Numbered from the stretch's first letter, positions 43,109-53,039 are shown. The stretch: 59,145 bases of DNA from JAKVJE01 sp047722305 (GCA_047722305.1 JBDNYM010000008.1:1-59145), one strand, 5' to 3'. The notes: generated from the letters alone by a model not told the origin. Program-made: numbers and translations.

Positions 43109-46100
43109 TCATTGCTGCGTGGGCGGCTCGTAGGCGAGCTGCGCCACGACGACGCCGGCTTCCCTGCTCACGATCTGCGCCCGCCCCGGAACCGAGCGCT
43201 TCGCCTTGACCCGCCCGATGAGGGGCCCCTCCTCCGGGTCTCCGGATAGCAGAATCCCGGTGGTTCCGAGATCGCCCAGCCGTTGCAGCACCGAGTCGTA
43301 CGACGCCCGGCTGGCACCGCCGGCACGACGGGTGAGGATGAGGTGCAGACCGATGTCATGGGCCTGGGCGAGCAGAGGCACCAGCGCGCTGAGAGGGTTC
43401 CCCTCCGAAGTGGCCACCAGGTCGTAGTCGTCGACCAGCACGAAGGCCTCCGCACCGCTCCACCACGACCGTTCCCGCAGCTGCTGGGGGGTGACGTCGG
43501 GGCCCGGCATCCGGCCGCGCAGATATTGGGCGAGCTCCGCCATGCCCCCAGTGGCCGTGTCGTGTGAGGTGAGATAGGCGCCGAGATGGGCGGCGGGCAG
43601 CTCCCCCAGCAGGGAGCGGCGGATGTCGACGGCGAAGATCTTGGCCCCATTGGACGGGTAGACCCGGGCGATCTGGGCCGCGACCTGCCGCAGGAAGGAC
43701 GACTTGCCCGACTGGGAGTCGCCGTAGAGGAACAGATGCGGCTCTTGGGCCGGCGAGAAGCCGAATGGAGCCAGCTCCGCCTCGTCCACTCCGATCCAGA
43801 ACGTCGTGTCACGCTGCTCGGCCGGCGCCTGCGCCACCACTTCCGCGGTGGTGATCTGCTCTGGCAGCAGACGCAGCTTGGGCGGCCGCGGTCCGTGCCA
43901 GGCCGCGGCGACGCGGTCGATCAGGTCTTCGACGCCGCTGGCCACGTCAGCCGGGTCGGTGCCGCCGTCGATACGCGGCAGCGCCGCCATCATGTGGAGT
44001 CCGGCCTGGTCGAGCCCGCGCCCGGGGACGGCCTGCGGGACGTTGCGGGCGGCCTTGCGGGCGAGCTCCGAGTCGCCCGGGTCGCCGAGCCGCATCTCCA
44101 GCTTGGTGCCGATGAGGTCTTTGACACTGGGACGGATCTCCATCCAGCGGGCTGCGGAGAGCAGCACGTGCACGCCGTAGGTGAGGCCTTGCGAGACGAT
44201 GGCCTGCACGGTGGGCTCCAGCGCCTCGAACTCGGCGCGGAGCACCGCCCAGCCATCGATGACGAGGAAGACGTCGCCGTAGCCGTCGTCGACCTCGCCG
44301 CGCGCGCGTCGCGCGCGGTAGGTCTCGATCGAGTCGATCGCGTGCTCGCGGAAGTAGGCCTCCCGCCGGGCGATGATGCTGACGACCTCGGCGACGGTGC
44401 GATTGACCGTCTCCGGCTCGGTGCGGGTGGCGACCCCGGCGACGTGGGTGAGACGTTTGAAGGGGGTGAAGGCGCCGCCGCCGAAGTCGAGCACATAGAA
44501 CTGCGCCTCCAGCGGTGAACGAGTGAGGGCGAGCCCGGCGACCACGGTGCGCAGCAGGGTGCTCTTTCCGCTGAGCGGGCCGCCGACCACCGCGAGATGC
44601 CCGCCTGCTCCGCTCAGGTCGATTTGCAGGATGTCGCGGCGCTGTTCCAGCGGCTTGTCGACGAGGCCGGCCGGGGCCAGGAGGGTACCGGCGGCACGCC
44701 ACTTCGCCGAGACGAGCCCGAGCTGTGGGTCCTCGGCCAGGTCGTCCATCAGTTCGTCGAGGGAGTTCGGCGTGACCAGCGGCGGCAGCCAGACCGCGTG
44801 GGCCTGGGGGCCGCGGCCGCGCATCGCGTCCACGGCCAGGTCGAAGGTGGACTGCTTCGAGTCCGGGTTCTGCACCGGCGGACCGGAGACGTAGGACGCC
44901 CGGAAGCGGATGAGCGTGCTGTTGTCCGGTTTGAGGTAGCCGACGCCGGGCACGGGCGGCAGCTCGTACGCGTCCGGCACCCCGAGCACCGCCCGCGACT
45001 CGGTGGCGGAGAAGGTGCGCAGGCCGATGCGGTACGAGAGGTGCGAGTCGAGCCCGCGCAGCTTGCCCTCCTCGAGGCGCTGGGAGGCCAGCAGCAGGTG
45101 CACCTCCAGAGATCGTCCCAGCCGACCGATGTTGACGAACGTCTCGACGAACTCGGGTTTGGCGGCCAGCAGTTCCGAGAACTCGTCGATGACGACGAGC
45201 AGCGCGGGCAGCGGCGCCAGATCGGTGCGCCCGTCCCGCCTGGCCTTCTCGTATTCGGTGACGTTGGCGAAGTTTCCGGCGGCGCGCAGCAGCTCCTGCC
45301 GGCGCACCATCTCGCCCTGGATCGCCTCCTGCATGCGGTCGACCAGGGCGATCTCCTCGCCCAGGTTGGTGATGATGGCGGAGACATGGGGCATCCCGGC
45401 CATCCCGGCGAAGGTGGCGCCGCCCTTGAAGTCGACGAGCACGAAGTTGAGCTGCTCGGGGGAGTGCTCCAGGGCCAGCGCGAGCACGAGGGTGCGAAGG
45501 ACCTCCGATTTGCCCGACCCGGTGGCGCCGATGATGATGCCGTGCGGGCCCATGCCGTGCTGCGCGGCCTCTTTGAGGTCGAGGTTGACGGGGCGGTTGT
45601 CCGGGGTGAGCCCGATCGGCACGTTGAGGCGGTCGCGGTGCAGTTTCGGGGCCCAGGTCTGATCGAGATCGACTGCCCGGATGTCGCCGATGCCGAGCAG
45701 GTCGACCAGCTCGGACGACACGGCACCAACGCCTCTGCCCGCTTCTTCTTCGGCCGCGGGGAGCACCAGGCGGGAGGCGATCGCGGTGGCCTCGACGATG
45801 CTCAGCTGGTCGACGAGGATGATGTGCTCCGGCACCCCGACCTCCAGCAGACTGATCTCGACGGGCTCGCCGTCGGCGGCGGACTGCGCGTCGAGCCCAG
45901 GGACGGCGGGGACCGGCTCCGCGTCTGGGAATGAGCAGCGCAGCACGTTCTCGTCGCGCAGCTCATCCCAGTCTTCGGGCAGGTTGAGGATGGTGACCCC
46001 GGCGATCCCTGCCGGCGAGGCCAGCGGGTTGGCGTCGGGCAGGGGCACGCCGTCATCGACGACGATGATGTGTGGGACGACGGGCCTCGCCCCACGCCGG

Positions 46101-47008
46101 AACTCGCCCCGCTCGGAGAGCTCGGCGGGGAGCAGATCGAGCAGTTCGTCGGGATCGCTGACCAGCATCGGCTTGGGGCTGCCGTCGGCGAGCCGTTTCT
46201 CAGAGGCGACGTGGGGCAGCCCGCGCACCCACTCCCACCGATGCAGCCCGCCTGGCCGCGCCAGCACGGCGATCCGCAGCACTTCGGGGCCATGCCAGGT
46301 GGCGGCCTGGGCGACCACGGCTCGGGCGAGATTGCACACCGGGTATTCGGGACCGGTCAGCTCCACGGCGCGATAATCGCCGAAGCGCACGGAAGCCGGC
46401 AGGTGCCGTTGGGTCTCGTGGGTGAGCATGAACCGGTGGGCGGCGGAGGCGGCCACGGGGTCGAGTTGCGCGAGCGGTGGCAGCTCCGGGGCCTCCAGTT
46501 TGAGGCACAGCGGCTGCTGATCGGTGCCGAGCCGGATCTGCATGAAGTCTTCGTCGGTCACGGACCGCTCCCACATGCGCGTGCGGTCTTCGGCGACGGC
46601 GACGAGTGCACGCGGGTCCGGATGCGTCCAGGTGCCGGCACGGCGCTGCTGCCGGGCGGCCGTGCGCACGGTGGTGCGCAGGCCGGCGAGGTAGACGAGG
46701 TATTCCCGACGATTCTCGCGGATGCTGGCGGCGCGCTGACTGCGCTGCCGCCAGCCGTTGACGGCGACGAAGCCGACCGCGGAGAGCAGGAACAGGCCAC
46801 CGGTGAGCAGCCCGGTAATGCCGGTGTTCGACATGCTGACCATGACGACGGCCCCCACGCTGCCGAGCATCGGCAGCAGGGAGCTGAGCAGGGTGCTGAC
46901 CCCGTCGGAGGGCTCGATCTCGGGCGGGGCCTGCATCTCGATGCGCCCTTTCGGCACCCGGGGCCGGTCGAGCCGGGCGGTGGGCGTCGTCTCTTGCACG
47001 GCGGTCAT
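43109..47008 (-). CDS. eccC: type VII secretion ATPase EccC (FtsK/SpoIIIE family)
   Basis: 1299 residues, EccCa and EccCb in one chain. Two membrane helices near residues 45-85, then a DUF/degenerate domain and three P-loop ATPase modules: GATGSGKSE near residue 494, GGPLSGKST near 811 and GDSQSGKSS near 1098. All three Walker A motifs are intact. It is the motor that binds the Esx export signal. The start overlaps the FHA gene stop (ATGA), so the two are coupled. Confidence 0.96.
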   Translation of the reverse strand: MTAVQETTPTARLDRPRVPKGRIEMQAPPEIEPSDGVSTLLSSLLPMLGSVGAVVMVSMSNTGITGLLTGGLFLLSAVGFVAVNGWRQRSQRAASIRENRREYLVYLAGLRTTVRTAARQQRRAGTWTHPDPRALVAVAEDRTRMWERSVTDEDFMQIRLGTDQQPLCLKLEAPELPPLAQLDPVAASAAHRFMLTHETQRHLPASVRFGDYRAVELTGPEYPVCNLARAVVAQAATWHGPEVLRIAVLARPGGLHRWEWVRGLPHVASEKRLADGSPKPMLVSDPDELLDLLPAELSERGEFRRGARPVVPHIIVVDDGVPLPDANPLASPAGIAGVTILNLPEDWDELRDENVLRCSFPDAEPVPAVPGLDAQSAADGEPVEISLLEVGVPEHIILVDQLSIVEATAIASRLVLPAAEEEAGRGVGAVSSELVDLLGIGDIRAVDLDQTWAPKLHRDRLNVPIGLTPDNRPVNLDLKEAAQHGMGPHGIIIGATGSGKSEVLRTLVLALALEHSPEQLNFVLVDFKGGATFAGMAGMPHVSAIITNLGEEIALVDRMQEAIQGEMVRRQELLRAAGNFANVTEYEKARRDGRTDLAPLPALLVVIDEFSELLAAKPEFVETFVNIGRLGRSLEVHLLLASQRLEEGKLRGLDSHLSYRIGLRTFSATESRAVLGVPDAYELPPVPGVGYLKPDNSTLIRFRASYVSGPPVQNPDSKQSTFDLAVDAMRGRGPQAHAVWLPPLVTPNSLDELMDDLAEDPQLGLVSAKWRAAGTLLAPAGLVDKPLEQRRDILQIDLSGAGGHLAVVGGPLSGKSTLLRTVVAGLALTRSPLEAQFYVLDFGGGAFTPFKRLTHVAGVATRTEPETVNRTVAEVVSIIARREAYFREHAIDSIETYRARRARGEVDDGYGDVFLVIDGWAVLRAEFEALEPTVQAIVSQGLTYGVHVLLSAARWMEIRPSVKDLIGTKLEMRLGDPGDSELARKAARNVPQAVPGRGLDQAGLHMMAALPRIDGGTDPADVASGVEDLIDRVAAAWHGPRPPKLRLLPEQITTAEVVAQAPAEQRDTTFWIGVDEAELAPFGFSPAQEPHLFLYGDSQSGKSSFLRQVAAQIARVYPSNGAKIFAVDIRRSLLGELPAAHLGAYLTSHDTATGGMAELAQYLRGRMPGPDVTPQQLRERSWWSGAEAFVLVDDYDLVATSEGNPLSALVPLLAQAHDIGLHLILTRRAGGASRASYDSVLQRLGDLGTTGILLSGDPEEGPLIGRVKAKRSVPGRAQIVSREAGVVVAQLAYEPPTQQ

Positions 47009-48363
47009 CCCTGCACCGCCGCGATGCTGAGGGTGCGGTCGCCGAGTTCGAGCCTGGTACCGCTGTCGATCTCGACGGGCTCTCCCGGGTGCAGTTCGTG
47101 CGAGCGGCCCTCGTCGTCAAGCAGACGGGTCCCGTTGGTGCTGTCCAGGTCGGTGACGGCGATGCGTCCGTCTTCCGCCCGGATCTCGAGGTGCTGTTTG
47201 GAGACCGTCCCCGTGGTGTCGGCGATCTGCACCTGCTGCTCGCCGACGGCGCGGATGGGGGGACGGCGGCCGAGCACGATGACGCCGGGGATGCCCACCC
47301 GGGCACGCTGGCCGTTATCGAGACTGATCAGCAGGCTCTGCCGGGGCGCCGCCGCAGCGGATGGGCGCTCCGGCGCCTCGGGACGGGGCGGGACCGACCG
47401 AGCGGGACGCACGGGCGGAAGGTCGCTCCCGGCCGCGTGCGACCGACGACGACCAGCGGTCGTGGAGACGCTCCGGGACGGCGGGGACGAACTGGGAACG
47501 GGCGGAAGCGGGACCGCTGGAGCGATCGGGACGTCCGACGGCGCGACGACCGCGGGGAGCGGCACCGGGGCGGCGACAGCCTGGGGCCGGGACGTGTCCG
47601 GTGAGACGGGCCTGGCCTGGATGGCGGCGCCGGGACCGACGGGGCCAGCGGACGAAACCTCGATCAGCCGGTGCGCGGGATCGGCAGCGGCGGGAGAGAG
47701 CGACCGCATCACACCGGCGTAGACCGTGATACCGCGCGCCGCCTGATCGTGCCATCCTCGGCCGCGGCGGGTGCGGTCACGCCTGGCGGTGAGGGTGAGC
47801 GCCCAGGCGCCGATCAAGGCGACCAGTGCACTGGCGGCGAGAACGAGGTACTTCCGGGCGGCCCGGGCGGGACCGAGCGGGAGCCTGGCCTCGGCCCGCA
47901 TGGAGCGCGTGCCGGTGAGCAGCTTGCCGACGGTAGCTCCGGTGCGCGCCTCCATCCCCCAGGCGCCGATCACTGCCTCCGCAGCCGCGATGAGCGCGAG
48001 CGGGATGCTGCGCGTGCCCGCCCAGACGAGCAGGGCCGCGATGATCAGCAGCAGCATGTCGATGGTGAGGGAGAGCAGCCGGGTACCGGTGCGGACGTAA
48101 GCGGAGGGGATGAGCCGGAGGTCCGGGCCATCGGGAGAAGCAGGGAGCGGGGCGGGGAGCGCCGACCGCCGGTCTCGACGGCGAACGGTTCGGGGCGCCG
48201 GTTGCTGGGGCACCGGCTGCCGAAGCGGTGGCGATACCAGCGCAGGCGCGGTGCGGGAGGACGACGGGGGCGGCAGCGGCTGGGTCCGAGCGGTGGCGGC
48301 CGGACGGTCGGGGATGTCCTGCCGCCGACGACGCGGCGGACGAGGCGGGATGGGAGCGCTCAT
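47005..48363 (-). CDS. RDD- and FHA-domain membrane protein
   Basis: 452 residues. Pro/Arg-rich N-terminal tail, then an RDD-type membrane domain (residues about 85-210: SAYVRTGTRLLSLTIDMLLLIIAALLVW ... ARTGATVGKLLTGTR), a Pro-rich linker, and a C-terminal FHA domain: IVLGRRPPI, VSKQHLEIR, DLDSTNGTRLL. FHA binds phosphothreonine, so it probably links a Ser/Thr kinase signal to EccC. Overlaps neighbours at both ends (ATGA twice). Confidence 0.88.
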   Translation of the reverse strand: MSAPIPPRPPRRRRQDIPDRPAATARTQPLPPPSSSRTAPALVSPPLRQPVPQQPAPRTVRRRDRRSALPAPLPASPDGPDLRLIPSAYVRTGTRLLSLTIDMLLLIIAALLVWAGTRSIPLALIAAAEAVIGAWGMEARTGATVGKLLTGTRSMRAEARLPLGPARAARKYLVLAASALVALIGAWALTLTARRDRTRRGRGWHDQAARGITVYAGVMRSLSPAAADPAHRLIEVSSAGPVGPGAAIQARPVSPDTSRPQAVAAPVPLPAVVAPSDVPIAPAVPLPPVPSSSPPSRSVSTTAGRRRSHAAGSDLPPVRPARSVPPRPEAPERPSAAAAPRQSLLISLDNGQRARVGIPGVIVLGRRPPIRAVGEQQVQIADTTGTVSKQHLEIRAEDGRIAVTDLDSTNGTRLLDDEGRSHELHPGEPVEIDSGTRLELGDRTLSIAAVQG

Positions 48364-49475
48364 GCCATCACCCCTCTGATCACGTCGATGCAGCCGCCGG
48401 CGACGAGGGCGGCGGGCAGCACGAACGCGAGGGAGAGACCTTGCAGGAGGTCGGCGGCGCGGGAGAGCCCGAGGGACCGGAACCCTTTTCGGATCGGAGC
48501 GACGGCGAGCGCGGCCACGAGAGCGATCACCGGCAGTCCGGCGACCACGCCGAGCACGGCAGCCGGCTGGGCGGGGGCCGCCGCAGCGAGGTATTCGAGG
48601 GCCAGCACACCGGCTGCGACCCGGGGGACGGTACGCCGCAGGACTCCGCTGTGGGTGCGAGGCAGCAGGAGGAGAGAGAGCATGGCGAAGGCCACGAGCA
48701 CCAGGGCGGAGATCTGTTCCAGCGTTCCGGCGGCCCGGGCGAGCACCACGGGGAAGGCGACCGCTGGGAGGACGCAGAAGACCACGGTGCCGACGTCGAG
48801 GCGGCGGCGGGCCTGCTCGAGCAGGGGATCGACGTCTCCGGCCGAGAGGGGGTGCGACTTGGAGGGGATGACGCCGCGCACCGTCCATCGGGCCCGCATG
48901 AGCACGCCGTATTCGAGCAGCTGCCCGTCGGGGACGGAGATGCTGGTGGCCGGCAGGGCGTGCAGGGCCAGTGATGAGGTTCCGACCAGCACGGCGGCGA
49001 CGACCGAGCCGGGCCAGTCGAGCAGCAGGGCCGCCCCGGTGAGGGCGACGACGGCGAGGGCGACGGCCAGCAGCAGGCGGTGCGCGCCCCGCAGGGCACG
49101 CCCCGGGTCGGCGGCGATGAGCACGGCCAGCAGGAGCGCGACGACGGCGGCGCCGAGGAACACGGAGAGTCCTCCCCGGTCGGGAAGGCCGGCGGGGACG
49201 GCGAGGGCACCGGCGCTGACGCCGAGCACGACCATGGAGGCCGTGGTGATGCCGAGGCCGGCGCGTCCCGTCCGACCCGCCGCGACGGCCGCGCCGAGGG
49301 CGCCGAGGGCGAGGACGACGCACAGACCGGAGAGGACGACGCGCTGCCGCGATGCGGCGGCGGGGTCGAGCACGGCCGCGGCGATGGCGGCGAGGCCGAG
49401 CAGCATCCAGAGACCGTCGCGCAGCAGGGCGTTGCGCTGCCGTTGCAGCTGCAGTGCGGTGCTGGTGCGGGTCAT
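48360..49475 (-). CDS. EccD-like T7SS membrane protein without ubiquitin-like domain
   Basis: 371 residues, about ten or eleven membrane helices and no soluble N-terminal domain. The cytoplasmic loop IPSKSHPLSAGDVDPLLEQARRRLDVG and the last segment RAADLLQGLSLAFVLPAALVAGG follow the EccD pattern seen at 55855-57213. A second, shortened EccD that might pair with the full-length one. Overlaps the FHA gene start. Confidence 0.75.
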   Translation of the reverse strand: MTRTSTALQLQRQRNALLRDGLWMLLGLAAIAAAVLDPAAASRQRVVLSGLCVVLALGALGAAVAAGRTGRAGLGITTASMVVLGVSAGALAVPAGLPDRGGLSVFLGAAVVALLLAVLIAADPGRALRGAHRLLLAVALAVVALTGAALLLDWPGSVVAAVLVGTSSLALHALPATSISVPDGQLLEYGVLMRARWTVRGVIPSKSHPLSAGDVDPLLEQARRRLDVGTVVFCVLPAVAFPVVLARAAGTLEQISALVLVAFAMLSLLLLPRTHSGVLRRTVPRVAAGVLALEYLAAAAPAQPAAVLGVVAGLPVIALVAALAVAPIRKGFRSLGLSRAADLLQGLSLAFVLPAALVAGGCIDVIRGVMA

Positions 49476-49531
49476 CGTGATCCTCCTCTCTTCGTCCGTT
49501 TCGCGGGGCGACCGATTTCTGTTCGGGTCGG

Positions 49532-51007
49532 TCAGTTCAGGCCCCGGGGCGCTGGCCCCGGGTGGTGTCGGCCGCCCTTCATGGCTCCGACGGAGCGGAT
49601 GCGGGGCCCGGCCTCCTCCTCGAGCTGGGGGGCGATGAGCCCGAGGCCGGCGCCGTGCCGGCGCCCCTTCTGCCGGTCGCCGCCGGCGCCACCGGGCGCG
49701 CCGAGCATGCCCGGCTGGCCGCCGCGGGCACCGGCGGCCTCCGCAGCGCCGCCGGCCTTCGCCCCGGCCATGCCGACCTTGCCCGCGAGGCCTTCAGGCG
49801 TGCCGGCTCCGCCGGCCTTGCTCGCGTCGGCCGAAAGCCCGCCGAGAAGACCGCGGCCCATGCCGCCCGCGCCCACCCCTCCGGCACCGCCGGCCGCGCC
49901 CCCGGCCGCCGAGCCGAGGATGGTGGCGTCGACGGTGCCGGCCGCGGCGGCGCCCCTCAGTCGGGAGGCGCCCGCGGCGCCGCCGCCGGCGGCCCGCCCG
50001 CCGCGCGCCCTGCCCGGCAGCACACCGCCGAGTCCCATGTCGTAGTCGGTGCTGGGGTTCCCGGAGCCGATACCCGTGGGCGAGTCGCTTCCGCTGCGGG
50101 TGGGACCGCTGGTTCCGGGTCCGGTACTCCCCGAGTCCGGGCGCTGAGCTTCCCGGTCACCATTTCGGCCGATAGACCCCAGCCCCGGGTCCGACACGGA
50201 GGTACGGGGATACGCCCCCTGATCTCCGCTCGATGCGTAGCCCACCGCGCCGGCACCCGAGCTCAGCCCGAGGATGCCCGCGGCACCGGCCGCGATGCCA
50301 CCGACCGCGGCCCCCGCACCGAGACCCGCCGCCGAGACCCGGCTGGACGAACCGGAGCCCGACGCACCGCCGACGTTGAACGCGCCGGTGGTCGCCGCCG
50401 CGCCGGATGCGTCGACGTGGGGGAAGTCGCTGGGGTTGGGCTCTTTGACCTGGAGGGGAGTTGGGGCACTGCCTTCGCTCGGAAGACGCTGGATATTTTC
50501 TTGCAGCGCACTCTTGAACTTTGCGAGCGCCTGCTCAGCTGCCCGTTCGCGATTATCTATCAGAAGGCCATTCAACAGTTGGAGGCCGGCCTCCCCGGCC
50601 ACGGTGACTGGGCCACCGAGCACGCTGACCGCGACCGCGATGGGGCTGGTGGCAGTAGCAATCGCATCCACGACGTGCGCCGGAAGCCGCACCCCGGGTA
50701 AAGCGCGGTAGTCGTCCCGCAGTTGCTGCAAGGCGGCGTTCGCCTGCCGAGCGCTGGCATTTGCCTGTTTGAGCGCATCATTCTCGCCACCGGTCCCAAG
50801 ACCATCGGTCTGCACCATCTTCACGACGGCGTGGGCCTGCTCCGCAGAGGCGTCCCCGGCCTTCCCCTCGAGCCCGGGCTGTTTGCCGATGGCTTTCGCC
50901 CCCGTCACTAGACCGTCAGCGGCCTCGCGGTAGCGGGTGATCCCAGACTGCACCTCCCAGTCCGGCTGGGCTGCGATCCTGGCCACTTGATTCTCGTATG
51001 TCCCCAT
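49532..51007 (-). CDS. EspB/PPE-like T7SS protein with Gly/Ala-rich C-terminus
   Basis: 491 residues. The N-terminal 170 are helical (PDWEVQSGITRYREAADGLV; NASARQANAALQQLRDDYRAL), as in EspB/PPE-type scaffolds or substrates. The rest is Gly/Ala/Ser-rich, low-complexity, with a final basic stretch. No membrane helix strong enough to anchor it. ATG 51007 has GGAGGCG upstream. I cannot assign a family with certainty. Confidence 0.7.
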   Translation of the reverse strand: MGTYENQVARIAAQPDWEVQSGITRYREAADGLVTGAKAIGKQPGLEGKAGDASAEQAHAVVKMVQTDGLGTGGENDALKQANASARQANAALQQLRDDYRALPGVRLPAHVVDAIATATSPIAVAVSVLGGPVTVAGEAGLQLLNGLLIDNRERAAEQALAKFKSALQENIQRLPSEGSAPTPLQVKEPNPSDFPHVDASGAAATTGAFNVGGASGSGSSSRVSAAGLGAGAAVGGIAAGAAGILGLSSGAGAVGYASSGDQGAYPRTSVSDPGLGSIGRNGDREAQRPDSGSTGPGTSGPTRSGSDSPTGIGSGNPSTDYDMGLGGVLPGRARGGRAAGGGAAGASRLRGAAAAGTVDATILGSAAGGAAGGAGGVGAGGMGRGLLGGLSADASKAGGAGTPEGLAGKVGMAGAKAGGAAEAAGARGGQPGMLGAPGGAGGDRQKGRRHGAGLGLIAPQLEEEAGPRIRSVGAMKGGRHHPGPAPRGLN

Positions 51008-51058
51008 GCTGCGCCTCCAGTTCAGTAGTCCTCATATCCGATGCGCTCTGCGGCGCTG

Positions 51059-52630
51059 CTAGCTTTTCTCCGATGGCCGCGGCGGCCGAGGCGGAATCGG
51101 CCCGGGGTCTCTCGGGAATGCTCCGGGCTGCGGCCAGGATGACGAGAGCTGTGGACGTGCAGAGCCACTGAGCGCCTCGTCGGCACGCGGTGCCGGGCCT
51201 CGGCGCCGACGCCGCAGCAGGACGAGCAGCAGCACCCCGATGCCGCAGAGCACGACCAAGGCCCCGCCACCGATCGCCCAGACCGGTAGTACCCCACCGA
51301 CCGGCGTCTTCTTCGCAGCAGCACTCGGGGAAGCCTTCGCCGACTCCTGCGCGCGAAGCAGATCAGCGAACTTCTTCCCCGCGCCCGACTGGTACAGAGA
51401 CGGCTGGCTGGTCACATCCGACTGCAACGCCGGATTCACATCCGGGAACTTCGCCGGGTCCGTCGCCAGCATGTTCTTCACCGAGACGAACCCCCAGCCC
51501 AGATACTTCTGCGCATCCCGATCAGGGGAAAGCTTCGCCACATTGGCCGGCGTCGTCCGCGCCATCAACTGCAGCAACTGATTCGTGGTCGCATGCGGCC
51601 ACTTCTGCTTCGCCAACGCGTAATACCCAGCTGAGATCACGGCTGCCGACGAAGTGCCACCGCTTCCAGACGAAGTAAACGTTCCCCATGCTGAATTAGC
51701 AGTAGCCTCATCATATACAGGCTGAGGATCGGCCCTCGTCACGCCCACACCAGGGGAAACAATATCTACACCACGGTCAATGACTGCTGACGACGATTGA
51801 AGAGCCCCGTCGTATCCAACTGCCTGCACCGTAACCAGGCCAGGGAGATAGGTCAAGTCTCCTGTATCTTTAAGATCCTTCTCTGCCCCAGGAATGGAGC
51901 TGATATATCCGGTTCCGGAGACACCCGCTGGGTCTTCTTTTGATATAGAGAAATCATCATTATCGCGACTAATAAATACTGGTATTCCAGCCCGTTCCAC
52001 ATCTAGCACAGCCGAGACTACGTCAGTATTCGCAAAGCCACCCATGGGCATGACAATCACATCTACCTTCTGAGAGATCGCAGAACGCAATGCATTCGCC
52101 ACCGGATCACCAGAAGTCTGCGTACACCGGCTCAATCCATCAAGTAGCCCAACCGGATACACGTACACTGTCGCATCTGGCACAAGACCAACCGGAGCCT
52201 GCCCTGTGACGGCTCCTTGCCCGTTACCTTTCAGGAGACCAACCATCTCAGTCGCATGATTCGCCTCGTCCGGGTCAGTGGACGTTGACGGAACCCATTT
52301 TCCGGTCGTCGCGTCCTGGCAATATGAGCGATGTGGCACAACGATATTCGAGACACTTTTCAAGAAAGGCGCATCCGGGTTAATTGGGGTATCGATATCC
52401 GCGATCTTGATGCCTTTTCCAGTGATACCCGCTGTATGAGCCTGCTGCACCCCCGGCAGATTCACATACCACAGGCCATCCCCATCATCGGCATGAGCAG
52501 GAGTAGCGAGCGCCCCAGACGCAGTACCAGCCAGCGCCAACCCGACGGCAACCAGAACAGCGCACATCACTCGCGCCAACCGCCATGGCCGACGGAGAAC
52601 CCGCCGGCTTACCCCTCCTGCCGCATCCAT
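51059..52630 (-). CDS. stand-alone mycosin-like subtilase (second MycP)
   Basis: 523 residues: a signal sequence (VLVAVGLALAGTASGALA), an S8 protease domain, then a C-terminal membrane helix (VLPVWAIGGGALVVLCGIGVLLLVLL) and a basic tail. Asp in IADIDTPI, His in ANHATEMVGLL and Ser in GGTSSAAV are kept. The oxyanion region reads VFISRDND instead of the usual SAGN, so activity may be reduced or lost. Bases about 51690-52500 are much richer in A/T than the surroundings. Confidence 0.85.
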   Translation of the reverse strand: MDAAGGVSRRVLRRPWRLARVMCAVLVAVGLALAGTASGALATPAHADDGDGLWYVNLPGVQQAHTAGITGKGIKIADIDTPINPDAPFLKSVSNIVVPHRSYCQDATTGKWVPSTSTDPDEANHATEMVGLLKGNGQGAVTGQAPVGLVPDATVYVYPVGLLDGLSRCTQTSGDPVANALRSAISQKVDVIVMPMGGFANTDVVSAVLDVERAGIPVFISRDNDDFSISKEDPAGVSGTGYISSIPGAEKDLKDTGDLTYLPGLVTVQAVGYDGALQSSSAVIDRGVDIVSPGVGVTRADPQPVYDEATANSAWGTFTSSGSGGTSSAAVISAGYYALAKQKWPHATTNQLLQLMARTTPANVAKLSPDRDAQKYLGWGFVSVKNMLATDPAKFPDVNPALQSDVTSQPSLYQSGAGKKFADLLRAQESAKASPSAAAKKTPVGGVLPVWAIGGGALVVLCGIGVLLLVLLRRRRRGPAPRADEALSGSARPQLSSSWPQPGAFPRDPGPIPPRPPRPSEKS

Positions 52631-52634
52631 CGAA

Positions 52635-53039
52635 TCAGCCGATCAGCGCTCTCGGGGTGCGGCCCGTGGCCTGGGTGGGAGACGGGGATGCCGTACTGGG
52701 TTCAGCCGACCGCGCGGAAGCCTGCTTCGCGCTCACATCCGACTCGAGCTGATAGCAGGTGGCCTGCACCTCCGCATCGACCTCTGAGAAGTCTTCAGCT
52801 GACTGTCTGATGCCCTGCCCCACCGCCACCAGGCTCTCGGCCGCCGCCGCCCGGGTCGCCTCGGCGGTATCAAAAACCCGCTGCAAGCTTGCATTGAACT
52901 GCTTAATCGACGGGTCCGCACCACCCGCCGGCGCCGAGTCCGCCACCCGGAACGGCTGCACCTGCGTGTCCTGGTACGTGCGCGTCACCACCTGCAGCGA
53001 CTGCTGCACGGTTTCCGCATCGAGCTTGACGTCCCCCAT
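52635..53039 (-). CDS. small EspC-like T7SS protein
   Basis: 134 residues, two helical stretches (ETVQQSLQVVTRTYQDTQ; GQGIRQSAEDFSEVDAEVQATCYQLES) and a Ser/Pro-rich tail. It has the size and hydrophobic pattern of T7SS targets but no W-x-G and no clear Y-x-x-x-D/E (CYQLESD is close). First gene of the second unit, four bases from the mycosin start. Family tentative. Confidence 0.65.
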   Translation of the reverse strand: MGDVKLDAETVQQSLQVVTRTYQDTQVQPFRVADSAPAGGADPSIKQFNASLQRVFDTAEATRAAAAESLVAVGQGIRQSAEDFSEVDAEVQATCYQLESDVSAKQASARSAEPSTASPSPTQATGRTPRALIG

